From positions 496,001 to 560,000 of the forward strand of contig NZ_FMYZ01000002.1 of the NCBI RefSeq assembly GCF_900101625.1: a DNA stretch of 64,000 nt, read 5' to 3'. Position 1 is the stretch's first letter. Each line of letters opens with the position of its first letter. This document shows, one piece after another, positions 34,212 through 43,308 of the stretch. The position numbers were made by a program, and so were the translations under genes. Under the pieces are notes generated by a model that saw only the letters and a program-made list of their open reading frames with translations, searched no databases and was not told the origin of the DNA. Origin of the DNA: Cupriavidus sp. YR651 (lineage in GTDB: Bacteria > Pseudomonadota > Gammaproteobacteria > Burkholderiales > Burkholderiaceae).

Positions 34212-34928
34212 TCACTTCGTAACCGGGTCGCGGCGGAACGCGCGACGCTCGTAGACTTCGCCGACCCCGCGCGCGGTGGGCGGCACCAGCCGGCCCGCCA
34301 CCACCAGCAACACGATGCAGGTGACGGACGTCACCAGCACGAGCAGGTTGGCGGTGTTGTCGTCACCGGCCTGCACGGCCTCGTAGATGGCGACGGACAA
34401 CGTCTGCGTACGGCCGGGCAGGTTGCCCGCGATCATCAGCGTGGCACCGAATTCCCCCAGCGCCCGCGCAAAGGCCAGCAGCACGCCCGCCACGATGCCG
34501 CGGGCCGCCAGTGGCAGCGTGATGCGGAAGAAGATGCCGACTTCCGATACGCCCAGCACGCGCGCGGCGTTCTCCAGTTGATGATCCACGCCCTCGAATG
34601 CGGCGCGCGCCGACTTGAGCACCAGCGGAAACGCCACCACCGTGGACGCCAGCACGGCGCCCTGCCAGGTGAAGACCAGCGTGATGCCGACACTCTCCAG
34701 CCAGGCGCCAAACACGCCACGGCGGCCCACCAGCACCAGCAGGTAATAGCCGAGCACGGTGGGTGGCAGGACGAGGGGAAGGGTGAGGATGGCGTCGACG
34801 ACGTCGCGCGCCGACGACCGCCAGCGCGCGATGCCGTAGGCCGCGGCCACGCCGAGGACGGTGTTCAGCAGCGTGGCCCAGCCCGCTACCTTGAGCGAGA
34901 GCAGCAGGGGGACCCAGACGGCATCCAT
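34212..34928 (-). CDS. modB: Molybdate ABC transporter permease ModB
   Basis: ModB forms the membrane channel for molybdate. The 238-residue protein has five to six TM helices and the permease EAA-like loop DHQLENAARVLGVSEVGIFFRITLPLAARGIVAG that contacts ModC, plus ARALGEFGATLMIAGN typical of ModB. It lies between modA (upstream, 86 bases) and modC (downstream, seven bases), all on the minus strand and expected to be controlled by the ModE site before modA. Confidence 0.93.
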   Translation of the reverse strand: MDAVWVPLLLSLKVAGWATLLNTVLGVAAAYGIARWRSSARDVVDAILTLPLVLPPTVLGYYLLVLVGRRGVFGAWLESVGITLVFTWQGAVLASTVVAFPLVLKSARAAFEGVDHQLENAARVLGVSEVGIFFRITLPLAARGIVAGVLLAFARALGEFGATLMIAGNLPGRTQTLSVAIYEAVQAGDDNTANLLVLVTSVTCIVLLVVAGRLVPPTARGVGEVYERRAFRRDPVTK

Positions 34929-35014
34929 GGCAATTCCGGCAATCAGGTGAGTTGACAGCCGGCGCCCGGGTCAGCGGGCGCGCGGCAAGACTTTCGATCG
35001 ATCCTTTCGATCGG

Positions 35015-35791
35015 TCAGGGCTTCTGGAAGCCGTACTTCGACAACACCGCCTGGCCTTCAGGCGACAGCACGTACTGCACGAAGCTGTTGGCCTGCGGAC
35101 CCTGCTTCGTCTGCGCCGTCACGGCGATCGGATAGGTCACCGGCGTGCGGTTGGGCACGCGGACGGCCACCTTGACCTTGTCCGGCATGATCGCGGCATC
35201 GGTGGCGAACACGAAGCCGGCATCGACTTCGCCGCGCGCCACATAGTCCAGGCTCTGGCGCACGTTCTGCGCCGGCACGCCCTTGGCGGCTACGGCATCC
35301 CACAGGCCTTCGGCCTCGAGCGCGCCCTTGGTATAGCGGCCCACCGGCACCGACGACGGGTTGCCATACGCCACGCGCCTGACGTCCGCCTTGGTCAGGT
35401 CCTTCAGCGTGCCGATGCCCAGCTTGCTGTCGTTCGGGACGATCAGCACCACCTGGTTGGCGGCAAAGTCCTTGCGCGTGGCCGGTTGCACGACCTTCTC
35501 GGCCTCCGCCTTGTTCATGGCTTCCTGGTCGGCGGACGCGAACACGTCGGCCGGGGCGCCCTTGACGATCTGCTGCATCAGCACGTCCGACGCGCCGAAG
35601 TTCAGGATCACCTTGGTATCCGGATGCACCTTCTCGTATTGCTCGGCCAGCGTCTTGAAGGCGTTGGTCAGGCTGGCGGCGGCCGATACGATGAGATCCG
35701 CGGCGAACGCGGACGGCGCGGCGAAGGTCAGGACGGCGAGGGCGGCGCCGCAGACGGTGCGACGCAAAAAGGGCAGCGAACGTTGGGTCAT
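35015..35791 (-). CDS. modA: Molybdate-binding periplasmic protein ModA
   Basis: ModA captures molybdate in the periplasm for the ModBC importer. The 258-residue precursor has a cleavable signal peptide (RRTVCGAALAVLTFAAPSAFAA, cut near ADLIVSAAASL) and the ModA pattern ASLTNAFKTLAEQYEK, NFGASDVLMQQIVKGAPADVFASAD and GFVFATDA. I chose the ATG at 35791; a longer TTG-initiated frame would begin inside the promoter/operator. The first gene of modABC, with promoter and ModE operator directly upstream. Confidence 0.94.
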   Translation of the reverse strand: MTQRSLPFLRRTVCGAALAVLTFAAPSAFAADLIVSAAASLTNAFKTLAEQYEKVHPDTKVILNFGASDVLMQQIVKGAPADVFASADQEAMNKAEAEKVVQPATRKDFAANQVVLIVPNDSKLGIGTLKDLTKADVRRVAYGNPSSVPVGRYTKGALEAEGLWDAVAAKGVPAQNVRQSLDYVARGEVDAGFVFATDAAIMPDKVKVAVRVPNRTPVTYPIAVTAQTKQGPQANSFVQYVLSPEGQAVLSKYGFQKP

Positions 35792-35832
35792 GGCTTGGAG
35801 AAGGGGTGGAGTGAAATGCACACGCAACAATG

Positions 35833-35865
35833 CGCAATATAAGTTGGTATATAGCGAACCGTCAA
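35833..35865 (-). promoter_or_regulatory. modA promoter with overlapping ModE operator
   Basis: On the minus strand CGCTATATA-N6-TATATTGCG (35833-35856) matches the known ModE box, a near-palindrome of CGnTATATA halves separated by six bases. It lies over the promoter: TTGACG (35860-35865) as -35 and TATATT (35836-35841) as -10 with 18 bases between. Bound ModE-molybdate would block RNA polymerase. Confidence 0.75.
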
Positions 35866-36111
35866 TCGCCCGGACGGATAAGGTCTTTCAGCAGATCGAC
35901 ACCGCTTTCGATCTTGATTTGTGATATTTACGCCGCTTTTTGCTGGGTCGTTTTCCGTGGCACCGTGGGGTGTGACTGGCCTCGATCGCAGGGCAGTCAT
36001 GCCCCTGACACCGTATTGCCACTTTCCTGCCATCGCGGATTCGCATAATCGGCCGGTTGACCCAGGCGCCACTGACCTGAGCCTTTGATCCCGCACCTAA
36101 CGAATCCCACG

Positions 36112-36387
36112 ATGACGACGTCAGCCAGTTTCCCCGTCAGGATTGCCAGCCGATCGCCGCGCCGGCGCATCCATCCGCTGTTCGTGGCTGCCACGCTTGC
36201 CATCACGGTGGCCACGGCCGGCGTGGCGGGCGCCGCCGTGTGGCGACACCAGACCGGCACACGCCATGCGGAACTGGCGCAGCCGTCGCGCGACGGGTCG
36301 GATCGCGCACGCCCGGCCGATACCGAGCACGCAATAGCTGCAGCACCCGGCGCCCAATTACGGCCTGTCTCAAGCGCGGCGCACTGA
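36112..36387 (+). CDS. Small membrane protein of unknown function
   Basis: A possible 91-residue protein with a basic N-terminus (RIASRSPRRRIHP), one strong TM segment (LFVAATLAITVATAGVAGAAV) and a polar tail. This looks like a single-pass inner-membrane protein with the tail outside, but the ATG at 36112 has no ribosome-binding site and I recognise no family. It precedes the next gene by 46 bases. Confidence 0.4.
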   Translation: MTTSASFPVRIASRSPRRRIHPLFVAATLAITVATAGVAGAAVWRHQTGTRHAELAQPSRDGSDRARPADTEHAIAAAPGAQLRPVSSAAH

Positions 36388-36433
36388 GGTAAGCTGGCAT
36401 CCGGTTCCCCCGGATGCCCTTTCCCTACGCGTC

Positions 36434-36991
36434 ATGAAAACGATCTACCTCGCCGGTTTCGATGTGTTTCGCAAGGATGCGCTCGCCTACGGGGCGCAAC
36501 TCAAGGCGCTGTGTGCGGCGCATGGTTACGAGGGGCTCTACCCACTCGACAAGTCCGCGCCGCCGGGACTGTCCGGCCCGGATACCGCGCAGTGGATCTA
36601 TGAGGCCAACGTCGCGCTGATTCGCCGCGCGGACATCGTGATGGCCAACCTTGACGATTTCCGCGGCCCTGGCGAGCCGGACAGCGGCACGGCCTTTGAG
36701 GTCGGGTTTGCGGTGGCGCTGCAAAAGACGGTGTGGGGCTATTCCGCCGACGCGGGCACCTTGCTTGACCGCGTGCGCGCCGGTGCCGGCACGGATGCCG
36801 ACGGCGACGTGCTCGACGCCCGGGGCTACGTGGTGGAGAACTTTGGCTTGTCGAAGAACCTGATGCTGGCGTGCAGCGTGCGGATGGTGGCGGGCGGCCC
36901 TGCGGAGTGTCTGGCCGCGATGGCCGAGGCGGACCGTCGTCGCGCCGCGCGTCGCGCGCTGGCGCTGGAAGCCGCCGGCCCCGAAGACTGA
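36434..36991 (+). CDS. Nucleoside 2-deoxyribosyltransferase family protein
   Basis: The 185-residue protein starts with MKTIYLAGFDVFRKDA and contains ADIVMANLDDFRGPGEPDSGTAFEVGFAVAL, the conserved asp/glu-rich motif of the nucleoside deoxyribosyltransferase superfamily. Members exchange or hydrolyse the base of (deoxy)nucleosides or nucleotides; some clear damaged nucleotides. The specific activity is unknown. It is a single gene convergent with the pqi operon. Confidence 0.8.
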   Translation: MKTIYLAGFDVFRKDALAYGAQLKALCAAHGYEGLYPLDKSAPPGLSGPDTAQWIYEANVALIRRADIVMANLDDFRGPGEPDSGTAFEVGFAVALQKTVWGYSADAGTLLDRVRAGAGTDADGDVLDARGYVVENFGLSKNLMLACSVRMVAGGPAECLAAMAEADRRRAARRALALEAAGPED

Positions 36992-37006
36992 CTTGCCGGC
37001 GTGCCG

Positions 37007-37657
37007 CTAGCGGCGTAGCGACCGCACGCCCGCCGCGATGTCGGCCGCGGTCGTCGCCACGATCTGGCGATATGCGCTCACCATGCCGTCGACCTGTCCC
37101 GGTGCGGGCAGTTCGGCTTGCGTACGTCCGGTGAGTACCTTGCCGTCTGGCAGGCGGCGCACGGTCCAGGCGATCGTGGCACCGGCGCGCTGGTTCAGGT
37201 CGGCATCGAGCTGCACGACCTCCGTCGTCACGCGAAACACGGGCTCCACGCCCGACAATCCCTGCTGGTAAGTATCCACGGCGCCCAGGTTGGCCTGCAG
37301 CTGCTGCGAGAGCGCATCGCGCAGTTCATCCGGCAATGGCGACGTCCAGCGCGACAGGTCCAGCAACTTCACGCCCCCGGCGGTGCCATCGGCCACGACG
37401 AGCTGTTGCCGGTTCAGGCGTTCGGGCACGCGCACGGGCGCCACCTCGATCCAGACGGGGTTTGCCGCCGGTGCCAGCGCAGCGGTTTGCGCGGGGATAT
37501 TGGCGGTCTCCGGACCGGTGGCCAGCGTGTAGTAGCGGGGCTCCGGAGAGGCGCAGCCCGCCGTCAGGAAGGTCAGGACGGCCAGGGCCGCCAGCATTGA
37601 CACGGCCGCTGGCCGCGCGGCGGCGCCGAACCGGCGATTTTGCGAGCGATTCATCAT
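37007..37657 (-). CDS. pqiC: PqiC-type outer-membrane lipoprotein
   Basis: PqiC is the outer-membrane partner of the MCE-type lipid transport system PqiAB. The 216-residue precursor has an N-terminal signal with a lipobox (TFLTAGC, then ASPEPRYYTL), and the ABC_trans_aux/PqiC fold (WIEVAPVRVPERLNRQQLV and later LDADLNQRAGATIAWTVRR). The start overlaps the pqiB stop by four bases. It is the last gene of a five-gene minus-strand operon. Confidence 0.85.
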   Translation of the reverse strand: MMNRSQNRRFGAAARPAAVSMLAALAVLTFLTAGCASPEPRYYTLATGPETANIPAQTAALAPAANPVWIEVAPVRVPERLNRQQLVVADGTAGGVKLLDLSRWTSPLPDELRDALSQQLQANLGAVDTYQQGLSGVEPVFRVTTEVVQLDADLNQRAGATIAWTVRRLPDGKVLTGRTQAELPAPGQVDGMVSAYRQIVATTAADIAAGVRSLRR

Positions 37658-39285
37658 GGTTTCTCCGCCTTGCCGCGCAGCAGCGCCTCGGGATGGCGTT
37701 CGAGATAGTCGGTCAGCGCGCGCAGCGATACGGCCGTGCGCGTCAGTTCCTGCAGCATGCGCCGCGTGTCCTGCTGCAGCGGCGCATCGGACGCCAGCGT
37801 GCCATTGGCCGATGTCAGCGTGCGGCGCGCATCCTGCAGCGCGGCCAGCACTTGCGGCGCCACGTCGCCATTGAGCTGGTCCACCAGCTTGTCGGCCTTG
37901 ACGAGCATCGCGTTCAGCGATGCCACGGAGGTGCGCAGGTCCTGCCCGATCTGGTCGAACGGCACCCTGTCGATCCGGTTGACGATGTCGCCCAGCTTGG
38001 CCTGCAGCGTGTCGAAGGTGCCCGGCGTGGTCGGCAGCTCCGGCATCGAGGCGTCGAGGTCGACGCCCGTCGGGGCCGGCGCCTTCGGGAAGAAGTCCAG
38101 CGCCACGTACAACTGGCCGGTCAGCAGGTTGCCGGTGCGCAGCTGGGCGCGCAGGCCACGGTTGATCAGGGCCTGCACGGTGCTGCGCTTCTTGGCCTCG
38201 TCGGCGACGTCGCGCTCGCGGAAGCCCATGCGTGACGGGTAGAACTCCACCACCACCGGGAGTCGGAATGCCTTCTTGTCGCTCAGGTATTCGATGCCGA
38301 TCGACCGCACGACGCCCACGATCACGCCGCGGAAGTCCACCGGCGCGCCGGGGGACAGCCCGCGCACGGACTGGTCGAAGTTCAGCACGGCCAGCGTCGG
38401 CGCGAGTTCCTCGGGTTCCTTCATCGCCTCGGTCTGGTCGCTGGCCAGCAGGAACTGCGTGTTCTCGGCCGCCGCGTCACGGGCCGTGGTGTGTTCCGGC
38501 GCCTGGAAGGCCACGCCGCCCAGGAGCACCGTCACCAGCGACTGCGTGGAGAGCTTCAGGCCGCCGGCATCGAGCTTGAGGTCGACGCCGCTGGCGTGCC
38601 AGAAGCGCGTATCGGCGGTCACGAGCTTGTCGTACGGCTTGTTGACGAACACACGCAGCGTGATGTCGCGGCCATTGGGCTCGAGCTGATAGGCCACCAC
38701 CTGCCCCACCTGCACGCGCCGGTAGTACACCGGCGAGCCGATATCGAGCGAGCCCAGGTCCTGCGCGCGCAATACGAACTGGCGGCCGGACGCATCCGTG
38801 GTCACCACCGGCGGCACCTCCAGCCCGGTGAAGCTGCGCGTGCGCTCGCTGGACTTGCCCGCATCCACGCCGATATAGGCGCCGGACAGCAGTGTTTCCA
38901 GCCCGGACACGCCGCTGATGGCAAAGCGCGGGCGCACGACCCAGAAGCGCGTATCGGTCACCGCGAAGTTCTCGGCGTCCTTGGTCAGCTCGATGTTGGC
39001 CACCACGTGCGAGCGGTCCGACGCCAGCTTGACGGACTTGACGAGGCCGATTTCGACGTCCTTGTAGCGCACCACCGTCTTGCCGGGTGTCAGGCCCTCG
39101 GCCGTGCTGAATTTCACGGTGATCTCGGGACCGCGCGACGCCAGCGTGTTGATCAGCAGCGAGACGCCGACAATCGCCGCGACGATCGGAATCAGCCAGA
39201 CCAGCGACGGCAGCCAGCGCGTGCGACGCTTGCGCGCCGGCTGCGGGATGTCCTGGGTTGGGGGAGGAGTATCAGTCTCGGGCAT
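37654..39285 (-). CDS. pqiB: PqiB-type MCE-domain protein
   Basis: PqiB forms a periplasm-spanning tube that moves lipids between inner and outer membranes. The 543-residue protein has one N-terminal TM helix (WLIPIVAAIVGVSLLINTL) followed by three MCE domains: about residues 50-140, 165-245 and 290-390, each with a GLTPG-, LDIGSPVYYR- or LSPGAPVDFRG-type turn. The C-terminal region is helical. It overlaps pqiC by four bases and the second pqiA gene by 14 bases. Confidence 0.9.
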   Translation of the reverse strand: MPETDTPPPTQDIPQPARKRRTRWLPSLVWLIPIVAAIVGVSLLINTLASRGPEITVKFSTAEGLTPGKTVVRYKDVEIGLVKSVKLASDRSHVVANIELTKDAENFAVTDTRFWVVRPRFAISGVSGLETLLSGAYIGVDAGKSSERTRSFTGLEVPPVVTTDASGRQFVLRAQDLGSLDIGSPVYYRRVQVGQVVAYQLEPNGRDITLRVFVNKPYDKLVTADTRFWHASGVDLKLDAGGLKLSTQSLVTVLLGGVAFQAPEHTTARDAAAENTQFLLASDQTEAMKEPEELAPTLAVLNFDQSVRGLSPGAPVDFRGVIVGVVRSIGIEYLSDKKAFRLPVVVEFYPSRMGFRERDVADEAKKRSTVQALINRGLRAQLRTGNLLTGQLYVALDFFPKAPAPTGVDLDASMPELPTTPGTFDTLQAKLGDIVNRIDRVPFDQIGQDLRTSVASLNAMLVKADKLVDQLNGDVAPQVLAALQDARRTLTSANGTLASDAPLQQDTRRMLQELTRTAVSLRALTDYLERHPEALLRGKAEKP

Positions 39286-40036
39286 TGTCGGAATCCTGCG
39301 AATCGAGCGAGTCCCACAGCAGGCGCGGGTCGAAGCTCAGCGACGCCAGCATGGTCAGTACGACGACCGAGGCAAAGGCCAGCGCCCCCGCCCCGGGAAT
39401 AATAGTGGCGAGCGCCCCGGCCCGCACCAGTGACGCCAGCAGCGCCACCACGAAAATATCCAGCATCGACCATCGGCCGATGACCTCGACCAGCCAGTAG
39501 AGCCGGGTTTGCTGGCGGATGCGCCAGGTCGAGCGCAAATGCACCGACGCCAGCAACAGCGTCAGGATCATCATCTTGAGCATGGGTACCACGATGCTGG
39601 CCACCAGCACCACGCCGGCCAGCAGGTGCGACCCCGACAGCCAGAGGTAGATCACGCCGGACAGGATCGTGTCGCGCTGCGTGCCCAGGATCGACTGGGT
39701 CACCATCACCGGCAGCAGGTTGGCGGGGATGTAGAGGATGTACGCGGCCAGCAGGAACGCCCAGGTGCGGGCCAGGCTGCCCGGCTTGCGACGGTGGAGC
39801 GTGGCGCCGCAGCGCGGGCAGGGCTCGCCTTCCAGCGTGACCGGGCTGACCAGGTCGCAGGCGTGGCAGGACAGCAGGCCGCGCGATGCGGCGGTCGGGA
39901 CTTGCGGCAGCGGCGTCTGCTCGTCGTCGTCGGTCAACTCCGCAACCATCCCGGCGGCCATGCGGCGCGAGCGTTCCAGTTGCTCGCGTGCGGTGGCCGT
40001 GCGCGACGGGGACGGACGATCGGGCGGGGGCGTCAT
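39272..40036 (-). CDS. pqiA: PqiA-domain membrane protein (second half)
   Basis: In E. coli one PqiA protein carries two PqiA domains; here the domains are in two adjacent genes. This 254-residue one has a Cys4 zinc-ribbon-like start (LLSCHACDLVSP, PCPRCGATLHRRKPG), then four TM helices including AYILYIPANLLPVMVTQSI and YWLVEVIGRWSMLDIF. It is an integral inner-membrane partner of PqiB. The chosen ATG at 40036 overlaps the upstream pqiA gene by four bases; frames starting further upstream lie inside that gene. Confidence 0.85.
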   Translation of the reverse strand: MTPPPDRPSPSRTATAREQLERSRRMAAGMVAELTDDDEQTPLPQVPTAASRGLLSCHACDLVSPVTLEGEPCPRCGATLHRRKPGSLARTWAFLLAAYILYIPANLLPVMVTQSILGTQRDTILSGVIYLWLSGSHLLAGVVLVASIVVPMLKMMILTLLLASVHLRSTWRIRQQTRLYWLVEVIGRWSMLDIFVVALLASLVRAGALATIIPGAGALAFASVVVLTMLASLSFDPRLLWDSLDSQDSDNARD

Positions 40037-40731
40037 GGTGCGGCCTCCGGCGTGCGCGGCGGCGGTGTGCGGGATGGCGTTTCGTCGGCACCGGGCGCCT
40101 CCAGGTAATGCCAGAGGTCGCGCGGATCGAAGGAAAGCATCGCGGCCAGAACGACGACGAGCGCCCCGAACGACCACAGCGCCACACCGGGCAATACCTG
40201 CGCCATCGTGGACAGCTTCACCAGCGTGACCAGCACGCCGATCATGAAGACCTCGATCATGCCCCACGGACGGGTCTGGCGAATGCCACGCACGATCCGG
40301 TCAAAGCCGGGCGGCATCCTGCGGCGCGCCATCGGCACCAGCAGGTAGCACATCATCAGCATCTCGGAGAGCGGGAACAGGATGGTCGTGGCGAATACCA
40401 GGATGGCCACCAGCGCCATGTGGTCCGCATAGAGGGCCTGCACGGCGCCCCAGAGGGTGGTCTGCGTACGCACGCCCTTGAGGTCCATCTCCACGATGGG
40501 GTAGGTGTTGGAGATCAGGAACAGGATCAGCGCGGTGAACACCAGCGGCAGCAGGCGCCGGTAGGCCTGCGAGCTTTCGCGATAGAGCGGGCCGCCGCAG
40601 CGCAGGCACGTGGCACGCTCACCGGGCTCCAGCGCCGTGCGCGCGTACAGCGCATCGCAGTATTCGCAGGCCACAAGCCGGTGCAGATCCTGCGCCGGCG
40701 CATCCGTCGATACGGGTGTGTGCGACGTCAT
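40033..40731 (-). CDS. PqiA-domain membrane protein (first half)
   Basis: The 232-residue protein is the other half of a split PqiA pair. It has a Cys4 zinc-ribbon-like region (VACEYCDALY, ATCLRCGGPLYRES) followed by four TM helices (LLPLVFTALILFLISNTYPIVEM and others) and the RPWGMIEVFMIG block seen in PqiA. It begins four bases inside the end of the AI-2E transporter gene and ends four bases into the next pqiA gene, so the cluster is translationally coupled. Confidence 0.85.
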   Translation of the reverse strand: MTSHTPVSTDAPAQDLHRLVACEYCDALYARTALEPGERATCLRCGGPLYRESSQAYRRLLPLVFTALILFLISNTYPIVEMDLKGVRTQTTLWGAVQALYADHMALVAILVFATTILFPLSEMLMMCYLLVPMARRRMPPGFDRIVRGIRQTRPWGMIEVFMIGVLVTLVKLSTMAQVLPGVALWSFGALVVVLAAMLSFDPRDLWHYLEAPGADETPSRTPPPRTPEAAP

Positions 40732-41834
40732 GCGTCCGGGGTGAGTTGCGAGGGCGGCGGCGCCGTGACCGAGGCGATCGCCGCGGGTTCCTGCGTGCCG
40801 ATGGTCCAGTCACGCAGCAGCGCGTAGGCCACGGCCAGCACGGTCGGGCCGATGAAGACCCCGAGGAAGCCAAAGGCCAGCGCACCGCCCAGCACGCCCA
40901 TCATGATCCAGATCAGCGGCAGGCCCGTGCCCTTGCTGATCAGTAGCGGCTTGATGACGTTGTCGGCCATGCTGACCACAACGCCGCCCCAGACCACCAT
41001 GAAGATGGCCCAGCCGGTCTCTCCCGAGTGGTAGAGCCACAGCGCGGCCGGTATCCAGACCAGCGGCGGGCCCACCGGCACCACGGACAGGAAGAACGTA
41101 ATGAAGCCGAGGATGGCCGCGCCGGGCACGCCGGCGATCCAGAAGCCGATGGCGGCCAGCACCGCCTGCACGAATGCGGTACCCAGCACCCCGTAGACCA
41201 CGCCCTTGACGGTGCCGCCGGCCAGTGCCAGCAGATGGTCGGCGCGGTCGCCCGCCACGCGGCGCATGCCGCCGCGCAGCCAATCCACGGCCAGTTCGCC
41301 GCCCGTGTAGAAGAAGAACGCCAGCACGATCGACAACGCCAGTTGCCCGAGTCCGGCGCCGATTGACAGCCCGGCGCCCAGCAGCACATGCCCCACCGGG
41401 GCGATCAGCTTGCGCAGGTTGGCGACCATGTCCGAGTCGGCGGTGATCACCTTGTTCCAGGCGGATTGCAGTTGCGGGCCGACGTACGGCAGGCCGCCGA
41501 GCCAGTCGGGCAACTGCGGCAGGCCGCGTTCGGCGTAGCGATTGACCAGTGCGGTCAACTCGTCCAGGTGAGCCGAAAAGCTGGCGCCGGCGTAGACGAA
41601 CGGACCGAGGACGATCACCGTGGTGACCAGCACGCAGATCAGCGCGGCCAGTACGCGGCGATTGCCGAGCCAGCGCGACAGCACGGTGTAGGGGTACCAC
41701 GAACTGAAGGCGAGAATGGCACCCCAGATCAGCGCCGTGGCGAACGGGGCCAGCACGAGCAGCGAGCCGCCAATCAGCACGATCAGCGCAAAGACGGCGG
41801 CGAGCTTTTCAATCAGTTGTCCGGAACTCATCAT
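40728..41834 (-). CDS. AI-2E family (PerM/TqsA-like) transporter
   Basis: The 368-residue membrane protein belongs to the AI-2E/PerM family with about eight TM helices and the typical segments FFLSVVPVGPPLVWIPAALWLY, VVSMADNVIKPLLISKGTGLP and GVLGGALAFGFLGVFIGP. Some members export the AI-2 signal and others act as antiporters; this copy's substrate is unknown. The ATG at 41834 has AGGAG 8 bases upstream. It is the first gene of the operon that continues with pqiA, pqiA, pqiB and pqiC by four-base overlaps. Confidence 0.83.
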   Translation of the reverse strand: MMSSGQLIEKLAAVFALIVLIGGSLLVLAPFATALIWGAILAFSSWYPYTVLSRWLGNRRVLAALICVLVTTVIVLGPFVYAGASFSAHLDELTALVNRYAERGLPQLPDWLGGLPYVGPQLQSAWNKVITADSDMVANLRKLIAPVGHVLLGAGLSIGAGLGQLALSIVLAFFFYTGGELAVDWLRGGMRRVAGDRADHLLALAGGTVKGVVYGVLGTAFVQAVLAAIGFWIAGVPGAAILGFITFFLSVVPVGPPLVWIPAALWLYHSGETGWAIFMVVWGGVVVSMADNVIKPLLISKGTGLPLIWIMMGVLGGALAFGFLGVFIGPTVLAVAYALLRDWTIGTQEPAAIASVTAPPPSQLTPDA

Positions 41835-42045
41835 CGCGCAGATCTCCTCGGGCGGCCGTGTGACGAAAACGCCGTAAGCATAGCGGAAATCGATGACAGC
41901 CCCTTTCGCGGGCAGGACGTGGCCTCAGTGAGTAGTTATAGGCGGTGGGATGGGGGGGAGGCCGAGGTGGGACGGCGCGTGGCGATGGCGGCACCGCACG
42001 GCGCCGCTCCGATCCGGGCGAGCCGGATCTGCGGATTCAGCCGCC

Positions 42046-43176
42046 TCAGCTCGCCACCATGTTATTGCGCAGCAGTGCCGCCACGAGGTCCGATTGCGTG
42101 ACGATGCCCACCACGCGCCGGTTGTCGTCGAGCACCGGCACATGGTGCAACCCGCCGTCCGAGAACGCGCGCGCAAGTTCGACCATCGGCTGGTCGGCGC
42201 GGGCCGAGGTCACCGCGCGCGTCATGAGATCGCGCACATTGCCGCTGGCGCGGCGCGACCCCGTGCGCTGGGCGCGGAAGAAGTCACTTTGCGTGACGAT
42301 GCCGAGCAGCCGGCGTTGGCCATCCACCACGGGCAGCGCCTTGATGTGATGGCGCGTGAGCAGGGCGGCCGCCTCCGTGGAAGGCTGGCCGGGGCGCACC
42401 GTCACCACGTCGCGCGACATGATCTCCGCGCAGCGCACGTCGCCAAAGCGTCGGCGATAAGCGCGCAGCTCCGCCGCCACCAGGATGGCTTCCAGGTCAT
42501 CTTCCTCGATGTCGAGAAATTCGCCCCGGGCGGCCAGCACCGCGTCCAGGTCGGCGCGGGTAAAGCCCACGCGCTGGCTCGGCGGCACGTCGCGGGTGTG
42601 ATGCTGCGTGGCCGCCTCCGGCGGGCGGTGCGGATAGCGGCGCCGGGCGAGGTTGTTGAAAGCCAGCGCCATCAGCAGCAACAGCATCGAATTGATGGCC
42701 ACCGGCACCACGACGAAGCCGAAGCCCAGCGCCTGCACCGCTGGCCCGCCGAGCACCGCCGTCATGGCCACGGCGCCGCTGGGCGGGTGGACGCAGCGCA
42801 ACTGGAACATCAGCGCGATGGCCACGGCGACGGCCACGCCGGCCGCCAGGCCGGGGTCCGGGATCCAGCGCGCGCAGGCCACGCCTACGGTCGCCGCCAC
42901 CAGGTTGCCGCCGATGATCGACCACGGCTGGGCCAGCGGACTGGCTGGCACCGCGAACAGCAATACGGCGGAAGCCCCCATTGGCGCCACGAACCAGGGA
43001 TTGAATCCATGCAGGATGTGGCGACTGATCCACTCCGTGACGAACAGGCCGAGCAGCGCGCCGGCGCAACTCTTGATGCGCTCGTGGCGGCCGGCGGTGA
43101 TCGGCATGGGAACAAATGTGCGCAGCCAGGCGCGTGCCTGGGTCGCGGAGGCGGACAAGTCGAATGCTGTCGGCAT
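42046..43176 (-). CDS. HPP-family membrane protein with two CBS domains
   Basis: The 376-residue protein has an N-terminal HPP domain of about four TM helices, with the name-giving motif in CVHPPSGAVAM, and a C-terminal pair of CBS domains (MSRDVVTVRPGQPSTEAA and MTRAVTSARADQPMVEL regions). HPP proteins are linked to nitrite or small-anion transport in plants, and CBS pairs usually bind adenylates to regulate the membrane part. The gene is divergent from a ClC-type channel gene and the two share a perfect palindrome (43216-43238). Confidence 0.8.
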   Translation of the reverse strand: MPTAFDLSASATQARAWLRTFVPMPITAGRHERIKSCAGALLGLFVTEWISRHILHGFNPWFVAPMGASAVLLFAVPASPLAQPWSIIGGNLVAATVGVACARWIPDPGLAAGVAVAVAIALMFQLRCVHPPSGAVAMTAVLGGPAVQALGFGFVVVPVAINSMLLLLMALAFNNLARRRYPHRPPEAATQHHTRDVPPSQRVGFTRADLDAVLAARGEFLDIEEDDLEAILVAAELRAYRRRFGDVRCAEIMSRDVVTVRPGQPSTEAAALLTRHHIKALPVVDGQRRLLGIVTQSDFFRAQRTGSRRASGNVRDLMTRAVTSARADQPMVELARAFSDGGLHHVPVLDDNRRVVGIVTQSDLVAALLRNNMVAS

Positions 43177-43215
43177 GAATACGGGGGGCGCAGGGGGCGG
43201 TTGCGGGGGTCCGCA

Positions 43216-43238
43216 AATATATCATGGCGTGATATATT
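43216..43238. promoter_or_regulatory. Perfect 23-bp palindrome between HPP-CBS and ClC-CBS genes
   Basis: AATATATCA-TGGCG-TGATATATT (43216-43224, 43225-43229, 43230-43238) is a perfect inverted repeat in the 132-base gap between the two divergent transporter genes. It is extended by flanking GC bases and is far more AT-rich than the surroundings. A regulator that controls both genes could bind here. Confidence 0.55.
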
Positions 43239-43308
43239 GCGCCGCACACTGAACGGTAAGCCGCCCCCACGCCTCCGTTCCCATATCCCCGGCTGCGGAG
43301 GAGGCCCC

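Noticed and set aside
41950-43308. Upstream extension of the ClC channel frame
   Set aside because: It runs through the HPP-CBS gene on the opposite strand; the channel starts at 43309 with a strong ribosome-binding site.
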